This document shows positions 36,252 through 49,000 of a DNA stretch of 64,000 nt, piece by piece. The translations under genes were made by a program, and so were the position numbers. Numbering within the stretch: the first letter of the stretch is position 1; each line of letters starts with the position of its first letter. The stretch is taken from positions 62,001 through 126,000 of the forward strand of contig JASANG010003612.1 of the NCBI GenBank assembly GCA_030248215.1, written 5' to 3'. Source of the DNA: Enoplolaimus lenunculus (Eukaryota; Nematoda; Enoplea; Enoplida; Thoracostomopsidae). The notes beneath the pieces are model-generated. The model searched no databases, had not been told where the DNA came from, and saw nothing but the letters and a program-made list of their open reading frames with translations.

Positions 36252-37947
36252 CCCTCAATGGCCCGACAGTCTACATATGTAGACATAACCAGTTCGACAA
36301 TTGATTGTTCGGCAGGTGCTATAGTTAAGAATCTATTGCTTAATTTCCATCGATAATTATTCTGTTATAGTAGTATAAAAAACTTATAGCATTGTGGGAA
36401 CAAAAGTTTGCTGTACAGTGAGTCATATACCTATATAACCCGACCGTCTACATATGTAGACAGATGTTGATTTGATCATAGTTTGAGTTTTGACAAGAAT
36501 TGGAACGTTTTGTTCTTACACACGGTTTTGTATGGTGAGGTAAAGTCAGGGAAATGTCAGGTTTGCATAAATTATCTTTGACTGAGGTCGTACGACGTGT
36601 ATTAGAACCAAGTGATTCAGAGACAGAAGATGACAAACCGGACGACAATAGTTCAAATGACGACTCAGAATCAGTTGAGTTAGGTCAATGCAGTAGTGAA
36701 GAGGCTGCTATTTATGAGCAAGATAGTGATGGTGAATTACAAAAACAATCGGACGCATCTAGTAGTGAGTTGAGCGATATGGACGAGACTTCTAGTGGAA
36801 GTAATGTGTTTTTGTCAGCGACGGGTGTTGAGTGGCATTCTACAACACCGCCTGTCCGTGTGTTAGCTAGAAATATAATTCGCTTTCGCGAAGGCACTGC
36901 AGTAAACCCTACAACAGAGTCACAAGCATTTTATCTTTATATAAACGAGCCCATTTTGCATACAATTCAGCGACTCACTAGTAGGCGACTGCGGGCGCGC
37001 AATTTTTCAACGCTACCAATGTGTGAGCTGAAAGCTTGGCTTGGGGTGGTAATCAGAGCTGGTGCAGATCGCGATAACATGTCTCCAGTGCACAGGCACA
37101 ATAATGGCAAATCGCCGCAGCGTACCTCCGGTGCTAAAGTCAACAAAAGAACAAGAGGTCTATAGCACCCGATTTTTATGGGACCACAATAACCGCATAA
37201 TGTTGGCGTCTTATTGTCCAAAGAAAAATAAAAATGTGCTATTACTAAGTTCAGTTCATGTGAAAAACGAAGTTTGCACCAGCAGAGAGGACAAAAAACC
37301 AGCAGTTATCTTGGATTATAATTTGGGAAAAGGCGGGGTTGATGTAATGGACTCTTGCATTGATGATTTTACCTGCAAACGCAAAACGAATCGTTATCCT
37401 CTAGTCTGCTTTTTCAATATGATTGATATTGCGTTGCACAACGCATTCATTGTCATGAAACTGAACGGATATCAAAAGTCACGCAATGTTTTCATGAAAA
37501 AAGTAGCCGAACAACTAGCGCAAGACAATATGACCAAACGTTACAGTAGTGAAAAAATTTACGCAAAATCAAAGGATTCATTTATGGCTTACGGGCTGCC
37601 TCAAAAGCGAAACGAACCTTCTACATCTGGTAAACCGACCAAAGTCAGGTCACAAGTTGTCGCAAATCTACGAGATTGAGCTGTTCGTCATGTGGAAAAC
37701 GAGTGTGCAAGGACCACATGAATCGCACCATAACGTGCAACGACTGTGCTTAACTGGACAACGCGCCCGCAGTGGGAGGCTGGACGGGGAGCGGGTGGAA
37801 CTCCGCCAGAACACTAGTTCTGACTGTCTGAAGCCAGTTAAAGGAGGAGAGCACCCTGAGATAAGCCAAAACTAACGCTAGTTGTGTTGTCTACATATGT
37901 AGACCGTTGGGCTGATTAAGGTGAAAATTTTGCCGGGCCGTTGAGGG
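36252..37947 (+). mobile_element. piggyBac-like DNA transposon, internally deleted, TTAA target duplication
   Basis: Terminal inverted repeats CCCTCAATGGCCCGAC and CGGGCCGTTGAGGG are flanked by TTAA at 36248-36251 and 37948-37951, the piggyBac signature. A 15-bp palindrome TCTACATATGTAGAC lies just inside each end and again near 36447, probably a transposase-binding element. The transposase region is damaged (see the pseudogene entry). The element sits inside a TA-flanked element and is the youngest layer of a six-element nest. Confidence 0.93.
36554..37753 (+). pseudogene. piggyBac-family (DDE_Tnp_1_7) transposase remnant
   Basis: The first open frame (36554-37165, from MSGLHKLSLTEVV) has the acidic N-terminal region (SDSETEDDKPDD) and the start of the DDE_Tnp_1_7 domain (EPILHTIQRLTSRR). 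The second (about 37092-37679) resumes late in the catalytic domain, with LDYNLGKGGVDVMDSC carrying the last catalytic Asp, then CKRKTNRYPLVCFFNMIDIA. The C-terminal zinc finger is readable at 37679-37753 (CSSCGKRVCKDHMNRTITC, stop) in the first frame. The part between the N-terminal segment and the WDHNN region is missing, probably 150 residues or more including the first catalytic Asp, and the frame changes twice. It cannot make an active enzyme and is best read as a decayed, formerly autonomous copy. Confidence 0.92.
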
Positions 37948-39460
37948 TTAATAAGCATTAAGTACTCTGCTTCACACCTGAGCCTAAGACGGAGAATAAG
38001 CCTAAGCTTAAATGTAAACGTAAACTTAAAACTTTAGCCTGAGCTAAGTATGTGATAATGTATTCATACGGACACTGCGGGGGACTATTTTCTTGCATTA
38101 AGTTAACACTAGTGTAAGGGTAAGTTGCAGGTACCTGTGCGGCTAGCGGTTATCTCATATTGAAGAGAGTAGTTTGCAATGTTTCGCGTTTACATTTTTA
38201 ACTTTATGATTTATGTAAAAGCACTTTGGATGAGGGGTCAGGGGTGTTCATTGGAGCTGAGAGATCCGGATTTGTCTTCGTTTTTCCTGTTTGCATGCTA
38301 AAATCTCAAGTGAAATATTAAGCAGAAGTATTTAGCGTAACATTATTTACGAAACAGAATAAAAAACACGTAAAAACAAACGCACGTAAAAACAAATTAT
38401 TTTCGCGCCAAAAATTTGAATTAAAACGGTAAGAAATACATTAAGCAATCTAACGCCAGCACAAGCATATATGAAACAAGAAACGCTGCGTATAAAATTA
38501 AGTAAAAGAATGCTTAAAAGTGTTTTAAGTAAAACTATACTGGATGAGCATATTTAAATAAAGATTTGCTAACTATTAAGTAAACTATCTGTAAATTACT
38601 TAGTGGTAAAACTTTACTAAACAGTTTTAAGTAAAAGGTTTTTACAGAGTAGGAGCTTGAAGCTCGAGTTCAAGGGGGCTCTCACGTCTTGTGGTGATTT
38701 AGTACTATGTATACGTGTTGCAATTGTTAAACACGGTGCGATATATATTATTTAACGTATATACACTGCGTTATTTGCCTATAGGCAACTCAATGTGAGA
38801 AGGGGTTAAGCTTTAGACTAAATTTTTTGCTCGGCTTAGACTTAGGCTTAGGCTTAGGAATATGCTTATAGTACTGTTCCGCCCATGTTCTTTGCATTGG
38901 CCGTATTGTTATTTACATTATCTCGTAATATCCTATGATACTAACGACACATGTCTGTAAAGTACCATATGATATTCCGCCATACGCAAACCTAGTTATG
39001 CAACTGACTCATCAGACATTTAAAATGATCATATGATATTAACAGCCAATGTAGGAAATATCATATGATACTGAAATACAAAACGTGACCGACACGTGTA
39101 GCAAACAACCACTGTTTTTGGAATATCATATCGGGTTACATCACAGACAAAATGTTACCCAATATGTAGAACGTGACAAAACGTGACCCAGCTGCACCAT
39201 CTATAACACGAGCCCCACATTAGGACCAGTTTCAAAAACGATGCTATAACCAGGGCTTGTTGACAACACACACCCTGTACTTAGACAGATTCTTTGTCCT
39301 GACAGTTTTCCAAGGGAGTAGATATAAAACAGAGTCTTCAGTGTTAAGCACACTCGAATAAACGCTTCAATGTTCCTGTCCCGTGAACCGATGTCCTAAA
39401 GATTCAGTGTCTTGAACGGTGACGTCCAGATGCTTCACTGTATTTCAGATACTTCTTTCT

Positions 39461-42400
39461 TCAGTTTGTAACACAGTTTATGAATAGCTTGTTAAAGATC
39501 ATTAGGTAATTTGTAACTCTTTATACATCGCTCGTAAATTCCATAAGACAATTTATCACGCTAATTACCTATACGTCGCTCTCAGGCGTAGATCTAAAAA
39601 GTAGCGGAAGGTGCCTTCATCAAAAAATTTTTAATCATAGAATTGCAGTTCCTCATGCTTAACATAATTTTTGTTTTTCTACAATTGAGAATTATGTATC
39701 GCATAAACTTTGCAGGAACCTTTACACCCTGAAGGCGCATAATCTGCGTATTACGACCGTGCAATGTTTTGCTTTCCATTACCAAATTTAGAATAAATTT
39801 CTCTGGATAACTCATTATTAATCGGTTGAGCGATAATGCGCCAATGACAATTAAACTAAGAAAATAAATTATGATGAGCATAGCGTAAGCGCATGGACTA
39901 AGTGAAAAGAAAATTACTTTTATTTAATTCGGCCGCAATGGTATGGCAGCCTTGAACGGCTGACTCGCAAATCTTTAGACAGATGGTGTTTTGTTCCATG
40001 TCATACTTTTATTGAATAATTGATCAATTTTATTTCTGTTGAGATACAAAATCCGTTTCGACGACCGTAAGACCGCTTGCAACAGGATTCATTCTTTTGT
40101 CTAGTTTATATCGCGGCATTCGCGCGGTGCTTGCATAATTGTTTTTGGGTAAATTGCAAAATAAATAAAATATTTTAAGAAATTTGGCCTTGTGTTGTGA
40201 TTTGATGGTACTTTTTTAGGTTACGCTTTTGTTGTCTAACAATCAGAGCAGATAGGAATCAAAGATTTTTGATGCAGGTAATTTATAATACATCAGATAA
40301 TTATTCGATAATTCAAACAATTGACTTGACAACACTCGTTCGATTTGTATGCTATCTGTCATCCGCTCGAAAATTCTAAAATGTGATACAGATTAACAAA
40401 ATTAGAAAAAACAATTTTAGTTCGCCTTTAAAAATAAAAGAAATGGCTCGGACCCAAAGACCGGTTTTCATTTTCCGCATCTATAACATTTAGCAAAAAA
40501 AATGGCATTAATGTTAAAGAGATATGCTCCAATCTCGCAGAAAAATTAAACGTGACACATCACCGAAATTGATGGTCCAATGTAGAAATTTTGCCATTTG
40601 CTAAAATGTTACTTTCGTCGTTTTAATATTTTAGTTTCAAAGTCAGCAAAATGCGGAATTGGAAATTTGTTATCCTAAAGCGTAGAAAATTTGCAAGCTT
40701 TAGATAAAGCTTCCTACTTCGTTCTCTTTTATTTATCATTCTATTGTAGACAGTTTCGTCATCCAACTTTCCGCTCGGACGTCTTCTAATTTTTTCCGAC
40801 TTTCGCCGAAACACACGTCGTTCTGATTTCTGAAACGCAAGTTTACAGTGATTTTATTTATTACATAAAAAGTAGGTATTACGCTTTGTTAAAACAGCAC
40901 AATCAGGATGATGTTCTTTTTCTTATGCTGCAGATTTACGTTTAAACGCAATACTTATTGTATGTTTTATAATTGCAACCTTTATGTGAACGGTACATTT
41001 TTTAACCGATTACAAAATTTTGGTTATTAAATTGCTGAACAATTTGCATAATTTAAGAAGGTTTTATGCTAACAAAAATCATTACTGATTATTCTATGTT
41101 TCGCGTAACCATCGGCAAAAAACTAACAATATATGCTGTGTATTTAATAAAACAATTCATATAGTTCACGCGAGTATTGCCGATTGCTTCACTGTGAAAG
41201 AACATTTTTCCTCCCCCTATAGAACAAAACGCACAGTTCCTACTTGTTTCAAACCTAAGATTCCTGTGTTATTCTCTTTTAACAAGAACGTAGTTCCATC
41301 AATTATAATATCAACTTTCCAACTGAACCAACACTTAAACTTCAAAAAAGTTGTCCTATTATCTCATTACTGTAATGAATTTATAAATGTTACATGTTTG
41401 AGCAGTTAGGTTAGGCCAATTTTCTGCATTGGTTTCTTTTATTGACTTTAGTAAGACTTATAGACATTTTCCACTAGCAGATCATAAATAGAAATACAGA
41501 CTCGGCTGATTACGCTCAAAATGGGACTCCCAGAACACTGTTTACCCCGTCTTATGCATGCACAACATTGTCTCGCGTACACCGTGTGGAAAAATGCATT
41601 AACAAAAGGCAGTTGTTGTTGTTTGTCGCTCACGAAATTGTGCAGCAAATGATTTTTATGATTTTGCTATATAATCTAAATGATGACTTCCTGAACAAGT
41701 TATCTACTACAGATGCTCTAAGAATTCGCATTCTTCAATATGTTCATTGCTTGAAACAGAATAATGGTAGTTATCAGCGATAAACTGTTTAATTTGATTG
41801 TGGGCAATAGGGCAGCCACATGTCGCGAGTCTCTACTTGATTATTTTATTCTCCGAGTAAACACACAGTGACTGGACAGATTTGCATAAGTAATTTGCAT
41901 ATTCTTGATTTAGCTAAAACGGGAGGTTACTTGTGGATGGGTGTACAAGCCACTGCCAAAAACTTGTAAATGGATAGAATGTGTCTTATAGGAGTGGCGA
42001 GTTAAAAATGGAATATCGTAGGTTTCCCCGCTAGGTCGGATACGCCAATGGTGGACAACTGCATAGAAAAACGGCACGAAGCTCGCGCTCTGTGGGCGAC
42101 ACTACATTCAATATATTAATATTTCTAAAATTGTATTCATTCGTACAATAAAAAACGAAAAATTTACGTTTATGTTTTATACCCACATATACATTTTATA
42201 ATTAATACCTGTTTTCTAGCAACTCCCTATATATCCTCTCTGTACACCGCCCTCGTCGGATAGCGCAACAATAAACTGCAACAGTGGCAAAAGAATGTAA
42301 GCATAGGTAGGAGCGTTGAAATGTCAACTCAATACTTCAGTTCGGGTAGAGAAACCTTTTCAATATATTTTTAGTGTCGTAGCCATAGCTGTTAAAATCT

Positions 42401-43044
42401 GGTAACAGCCGAATATTTTTCTCGCAAGGAATCCCGATTCTGTATCACCGGTCCGTTTTGTTTCAAACCACGGTGCTTGCCCCAAACCATAAGAGTTGAA
42501 AACATGCAAAACCGAAAAACAAAAGTATGTACATACCCCGTGTTAAAACTCAAAAGCCAACCAAAGGTACGCTGTACAATTTTTTAAATAGGCAAATAGG
42601 CTGCTCGGTTGTCTTTAAAGCAGTTGTCGTTAGCTTGACATAATATAAAATAGACACTGTCCTTAAGCTAAATTTAAAATTCAATAGTTGTGGTCAGTTA
42701 ATTTAATTTTGAATAGAAACGCCCCTGTCTACAAAACTCCAATGAACATCAGCTGAAGTTGCATTAGACAAAGTATTTAATGTAACTGTCGTTTGTTACA
42801 CATCAGATGGCAAAGCAACGACAACTACTATGTTTTCAATGGTTCTCGAGGGTGTATTTAGGCGGCACTGGTTTTATAACGACAACTTCTTGTGATTTTG
42901 AAATTGAGTAGCAATAGGCAAGTGTCGCCAATGCATTTTTCCACACGGTGTACACGAGGCATAGAGAAGCACGTGTTATTTGCGTCTTTATAGATATCGA
43001 AACAAATAAATCAATGACCTCAATTTGCATCGTACATACTGACC
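39461..43044. other. AT-rich intergenic region, no gene recognised
   Basis: Open frames such as 39594-39881 (-) show no family motif. A 30-bp sequence near 41568-41598 recurs inverted near 42930-42960 (ACCGTGTGGAAAAATGCATT). Confidence 0.5.
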
Positions 43045-46000
43045 TTAAAGATATTTTGGACTCATATCATGCTTTAGAAACTGATAGATAAAAGAACGAA
43101 ATACTATTGTCGTATGATTTTAAACAACAAAGGTTTGAGCTTACTTTATAATCAAATTGCTGCTTGTTCGTTGTCATATCGTCTAATTTGTAGATGTTTT
43201 TGTTGTAGTTATGTTCTGGCTTGAAATTTCTCTCGTTCGAACGCTGTTTTTCTGTGTAATTCTCCTTGTTGGTAGTCATATCTTCGAACTTCATATGGTC
43301 ACGGACATAATCTTCTTTTGGTCTATGATTCTGCCGCTTTTCAATATGTTTTTTTCCAAAATCTATTTTGTTGGTAGTTTCGTCATTAAACTGTGCAGTT
43401 TCGCGAACGTAATGCACATCAGGCCGACAATTCTTCACTCGAGTGCTGTGTTTCTTTGTGTAACTTGTGTTATTCGTAGTTTCATCGTTGAACAGGCCAC
43501 TTGATTTTACATAGTGTTCCTGCGGTCGGAAATTTTTTGTTTCACCATCGATAACTTTGTTGGTGTATTCTGATTTGGATGTAGTGGAATCTTCAAATTT
43601 GCCTCCAAATGATTTGGACGTTTCTACTGGTTTGAAACTTTGAACTGGATCTGCTCGTTTGCTATCGTAATAATTTTTATTGGTTGTGTTGTCATCAAAC
43701 GCGTCGTGGGATTTTTCCCATCGTTCCTTGGGTTTATAGCTATGGCTTGGGGTAGTCGTTTTCTCATAATAATTTGAACGATTTGTAGTGCTATCGTCAA
43801 ATTGTTGAGCGTTCTTGTTGTAAATTTCGTTGGGTTTATAATTTTCTCTTCGTTCTGTGCGCTTTTCATCGAAATCAGATTTTTGTGTCGTTTTACCATC
43901 AAATCGTTCATTTGATCGTTCGAGTACGGCTTCCGGTTTGTAACTTGATCTTACTTCAACCGATTTACCGTCATACGTAATATTGTTCGTAGTGTTATCG
44001 TCAAAAGGCATATCAGATCGCACGAAACGCTCATTTGGCCGATAGTTCTTTCCAGCGGTAGCCTGAACAACGTATGCTATATGTTCCCACAACGTCTGTA
44101 CTGCACTCAATATTTGGGAGATATTTTCAAATTTGTATGCAAATGTTTCAAAACTGGCGACACCAGTCACAGAGAGTTTCAATTTTTAGTTATTTTCATA
44201 CGCTTGGTGCCATATAATCATGTCGTAAACTTGTGTTATATATTCACAGGGAGGTCATGGGGATAAAGATACTCATGGGGTGCCGGGTGGGGTGGTGTCA
44301 GGATCTATTTGAAACTGGCGGCATCCCGTCCCGCAATGGGTTTGAAAATTTTCAATACACACAGTTCAGAATAACAACGTTATACGCAAATTAATTCATA
44401 AGCCTGTTCTACATCTCATTGATTGTCCATGATAAAGCTAAGTTCATTACCATGGGTCGCTGAGCATCCTATATAGTCATATTTTACTTGCAGATTATAA
44501 TGTTCCCAACGTTTTTTCAAGACCGGCTGTGCAAGATAGCTGTACATAAAAAGCAGAGTCCATTTGGGTCTCGCCTTTTTGAAAGTATGCCCCTGCAGTA
44601 ATAAGAAAAAATCCACATGAATCAGACATCATTCAGGCCTAATTCGTTACCCACATAAATGCAATTTGAGAATACTTTTACTGGTATTAAATGTTTTTGC
44701 TTTTTAATGCTTTGCCAATTAATTGAAGCAAACCAGAGCATTCATTAATTAAACATATGTTGAAAAACAGTTTTAATATTTTGTGCTATTTATAACGCGG
44801 CTGGTAAATTTTTGATATAATAATATTCGTATAAGGTAAAAAATACAAAAATTGTTCTGCAAATCATGCAATTAGCATTTTAAATATCGCAAAACAATAC
44901 GCAATATTCCAGTACCTCTTTTTTGGTATAATCACTTTTATTGGTTGTCTTGCCGTCAAAGGGCATATTCGACCGATTATAAAATTCTTTTGGTTTAAAA
45001 TTCTTCCCGGAATCTGCAGTCTTCGCCGTATAATTTTCTGCATTTGTTGTTGCATCATCAAATTTGTCTTTTGGTGCAGAGTATGTGCTAACGGGCAAAT
45101 AAGGTTTGGCTCGCTGCGTTTCCTAAAACGCCGTTAATATGTTGTAAATACCATATTAAGCCAAAAGCAAAATGCCATAACAGACCATTGACTCATAATT
45201 TCAAGAAGAGCACGCAGGAATTTCGAATGGTTTAGAACGCGGGTCCCCAGTAGGTGCCGAGAAACTTTTAATTGATGGTCCATATACTGTTAAGCCTATG
45301 CCTGAGTTCCACCCAAAAGTAAGCTTAGATCCCTTTAGCCATGACCCATCTAAACTTCTTGGTGGGATATATAAGATTGGCACGCTCCCGTTGATGGCTC
45401 CGAGACTTTTTTCAGATGTTGTATTTTAGGTCTTTTCACTATTTGGCGGGCTTGGTAGCTGCACCAGGTCAAACTGATCGCCACGTGTATAATATATAAA
45501 ATATTTCTACTAAATAAAAGATAAACAGAGTGAGCGAAGGCTTGTTGCTAAGATATGGTTGAGTTTTCAAGAATTCACGAGTAAAGCGAGCGAGAAGCTA
45601 TACATTGTTTCAATGTTAGCTTCCTTTGTTACAGAATCAAAACTTTTTTTCATTCATTCAAAACTCCCTCGGTCTAGCGCTTGTGTAATTGCAAAGCTTG
45701 CACATTTTTTATTACCATGTTTGGTTTTGAGCTGATCAGGTTGAGGAATTTGAAACAAGATGTAATTTTTGTATCGAATGTCAATTATGATGTACGTACT
45801 GATTTGGTATGGGGGGCACGGACCCAAGCCCACTTTTCAATACGCCCCTGCGGTTTCCTGACCCATATGGCTACAAGCCAGTAAACCAATTAGCAAATTG
45901 ATAGATAAAAAAAGAATTTTGCCAACGGCAACAATATAACTTGTTCTAATTATTGGTATCTATACTAACTCTTGCCGCTGAAAAACAACGTAATCACACT

Positions 46001-49000
46001 AAACTTTGTCATGATTCTTTTAAAGCAACATTGGCTTATTATGCTATGCTTTACCACCTCAAACAGTTTTTGCGCAATGCGCTTTTGGAAGAAAGTTTTA
46101 TGAATTATCATGGGCGTTATTTCAAAGCATTTATTCTAAACTTTGTATTTATCTATTCTTGTGAATACAACAACCCTGCTACAAACACTTACTTTAAAAT
46201 TGCGATCAAAAATATTTTTCCTGAAGTATTCTGCCTGGTTTTCTGACAAAGCTTCAAACTTTCCTTCTGCTGGTACATACATATTAGAAGGCTTGTAATT
46301 ACTGGGACGTTCTTGCTGAAACCAAAATAGCTAACATGCAAATTAGTCCTTGACATCGGGTACAAGTACTTTTGTGTTATCCACTTAACTCCACCTTAGG
46401 AGTTAATGGATCATCTACTTTCCAATGTCTACGTTCATGCAGAAAATTGTGCAGACTGTTCTATTCGACTGGTGTACAAATAAGCATTGTAACTTAAAAT
46501 TAGGTAAAGTGCATAATGTGCGTATCCAGTGTAGCTTGCCCCGAGTGTTCAATGGAAATCGGGACAGTAGGCACACTCTTTTTTAACTATATACAATTTT
46601 GGAGTACCTCCAAGGAACTATGTAAAAACGAACACCGTACAGTGAGTGTTGTGACAAATCAAAATGCTTTTAGCGAGTATTGTTTGTCTTCGTGGTTCTC
46701 AAATGAATTGTGGTTACATGTTACATTGCATTAGCGAAGTGGGCATTAACAGAACAGGTGATCCGAAAAAAATGCATAGCATTTTTAGGTCTACGTAAAC
46801 ATAACGTGAATGACCCATTTATCGTATTTTACTATTTTATACATTCATATCTACAATGAATAAAATTATAATGAAAATTTGAAATGTTTTGCTGGTTATT
46901 CAATTGCTCATCTTATTGCTGTTTGCTAACTGTTCACTTTCTTCGCCACACATTTTATAAACTGGGATTAATGGGTCATTCACGTTATATTGTCTACGCT
47001 ACTGTAAAAAATTGTACCCACATGCGTGTGTCCAAGTTCCTAATTGCAATGTTTATAATTTATATATCCAAAAGTCACCCACACTATATATCCACCCGGC
47101 TGACAACAGAAAGTCTCTCTGAACGGCGTATACTTTCACACAATCGCACCTACAGAAGCCACTTTGTCAATACGTTATAGAAAGGACAGGTGGTTTGTCC
47201 TGAGTCTGTCAAAAGGACATTCGCTTATTGCAAAACACAAAGTCTGTTCGAAGGGACTCTGTTAAGCGATTTTACAGAGTTTGTGCGAAGGAACATTTAT
47301 TGTCAGTCACTGTGTCCAAACAGTGTCCACATTGTCCGTTCTTCCTCCGAAGGGACTACCGCCATAACAGACTAACCATGCATGCCCTCTGCAAAGTCCA
47401 AATATCCGAAAGCAGTATTGTTTTGTACAGCCCTTGCAAACAAGAGGATGGATACATTTTTACTGTAGCGTAGACAGTATAATGGGTCATCCACGTAATA
47501 GTGCGTGCACTAGTGTAAAAAATTGTCCATAGAACTAGTCTCTTTGCAGAGTCCAAGGACAACGCAGACATCCTGCTTACAGGGTCTCCAATGTCGTTAC
47601 ATTCACAGAACCCAGTGCACAATGTCCTTACACTGTAACGAGACACTGTTCGAAGGTACTATTGTTGTACTTTTGTATTAGCACAAGCTATACACAAAAG
47701 AATTAAAATTTATTTCGTAGAAACGACGCTGTGGCGAGAGTCTGCGTTTTGTCAGTAATCCTTACCGAGGGACTCTGTTTTGTCTCTACTCCCTTGGAAC
47801 ACTGTGAGAACAAAACCGACTCTCTAAGTACAGGGTGTGCGCTGTCTTCAGGCCCTCGTTATAGTATCGTTTTTTGACACTAGTCCTAAGGGGTCAATGC
47901 TGACACTGTTTGGACACAGTGTCTCACAAAAGGAGTTCCTTCGCACAGACTCTGTATAATCGCTTAACAGAGTCCCTTCGGACAGACTTCGTGTTATGCA
48001 ATACCTGAATGTCCTTCTGACAGACTCTGGACAAAACAGCTGTCCTTTCTGCAACGTATCGGCAAAGTGGCATCTGTATGTGCAATAGGGTGACAATGTA
48101 TACGCGTTCAGAATGACTCTCTGTTGTCAGCTGTGTGTATACGTAGTGTGGGTGACTTTTGGATATATAATTTACAAACACTGCAATTAGGATTGAGATA
48201 CTAGCATGTGGGTACAATGTTTTACAGTAGCTTAGAAAGTATAACGTGGATGACCCATAACCTTTTTGCAAAAATATTTTTGTTTGCGATATCTAATCAC
48301 GGTTAGGATTTGAACCCGGCAGTAGGAGATGGAGTCGCTCACCATCGCAAATTGACTACTTGGACATTTGAAAGGGATGGTTTGTAGTGCAATGTCGCAT
48401 GCTGTGTAATTTTTGTCTATTACACAATACATTACTTGAATTAAGAATACCCACGATTCTGCAAGAAACACAAAGTTGCCCGACAGCCCCACTTTAGACA
48501 TAAACCAGGTAGCAGGTTTAAAGAGTATTGGACTTATGTTTCCATTCCAATATTTTCATATATACATTCCGAACAACACAACTTGTGATACAGACTGGAC
48601 AGCCCCGAAGATGCTTCCAAAATAATGCATTCAGACTCAAAAATACTAGTCGCTGGTTAAAAATGCACAACGCTGAATTTATTACGTGAGCTAGCATTCA
48701 ATTTACGACGATTTTTACAGAACATGATAAGTAAAACTAACTATGCACGTTCCACATATTTTACAAGATACTTTTAAGCAAAGTGCATGCAATGCACCGT
48801 AAACTTACTAGACCCTTGTCGGTATAATTATCTTCATGTGTTGTTCTACCGTCAAACATGCCAGTTGCTCGTTCTATATTACTTTTGGGACGACGTATGT
48901 TTTTAGTGTCAACCTGTAAATTGTGTCACAATTTTTATTAAGTATTTGCAGTAAGAGTGTTGATTGACATTTCTGGTTATCTTGCTCCTTGTCTTCTAAC

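Larger units (their letters stand above)
35263..38649 (+). mobile_element. TA-flanked (Tc1/mariner-type target) element split by the piggyBac-like element
   Basis: Ends CTCTCTAAAAAA and TTTTTACAGAG form an inverted repeat flanked by TA (35261-35262, 38650-38651). The uninterrupted relative at 57534-57734 reads CAGCTATAGGAG on the matching strand, so removing the element and one TA restores the host exactly. Without the inserted piggyBac and its duplicated TTAA it is about 1.69 kb. Subterminal regions are rich in TTAAGTAAAA motifs on both strands. No transposase frame was found. Confidence 0.85.
35155..38805 (-). mobile_element. TTAA-flanked MITE with tRNA-like module (family F), split by the TA element
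   Basis: Ends CGGTTTCTCACATGAA and (reverse complement) CCCCTTCTCACATTGA are flanked by TTAA at 35151-35154 and 38806-38809. Read on the minus strand it contains an A-box-like TAGCTGAGTGGTG and a B box GAGTTCGAATCC (around 35205-35260), then continues beyond the 35263-38649 insertion. The host sequence rebuilt across it (AAGCTTAAGCTTTA) matches the uninterrupted relative at 12513-12693. Confidence 0.85.
35094..38902 (+). mobile_element. TTAGGC-bearing MITE (family D), 8-bp target duplication, split by family F
   Basis: Terminal repeats GGCTCATGTAAAGATC and GTTCTTTGCATTGGCC are flanked by perfect GTATTGTT duplications (35086-35093, 38903-38910). The right part carries the TTAGGC hexamer run typical of the family (38826-38866). 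An 8-bp duplication suits hAT or P-like chemistry; the superfamily is unassigned. Confidence 0.85.
34550..39219 (+). mobile_element. TTA-flanked element (PIF/Harbinger-type target), family N
   Basis: Ends TGTGGGGTTCACATTATAAC and (reverse complement) TGTGGGGCTCGTGTTATAGA are flanked by TTA at 34547-34549 and 39220-39222. The empty site CCCCTTAGGAC survives in the related element at 47484-48256. Inside are clustered ATATCATATGATAT-like palindromes on both sides and a minisatellite at 34857-35078. PIF/Harbinger is inferred from the 3-bp TTA duplication only. Confidence 0.8.
34238..39460 (+). mobile_element. Family H element (TIR GGGTCATCCACGT), outermost layer of the nest
   Basis: The left part (34238-34546) matches the reverse complement of 48256-47894; the right part (39223 to about 39460) matches the continuation of the same relative (for example CACACCCTGTACTTAGA and CCAAGGGAGTAGA). 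Insertion of family N separates the halves. The right terminus has decayed, so the end is approximate. Confidence 0.72.

Noticed and set aside
39594-39881. 95-aa minus-strand frame with a hydrophobic start
   Set aside because: AT-driven composition, no splice context and no recognisable motif.
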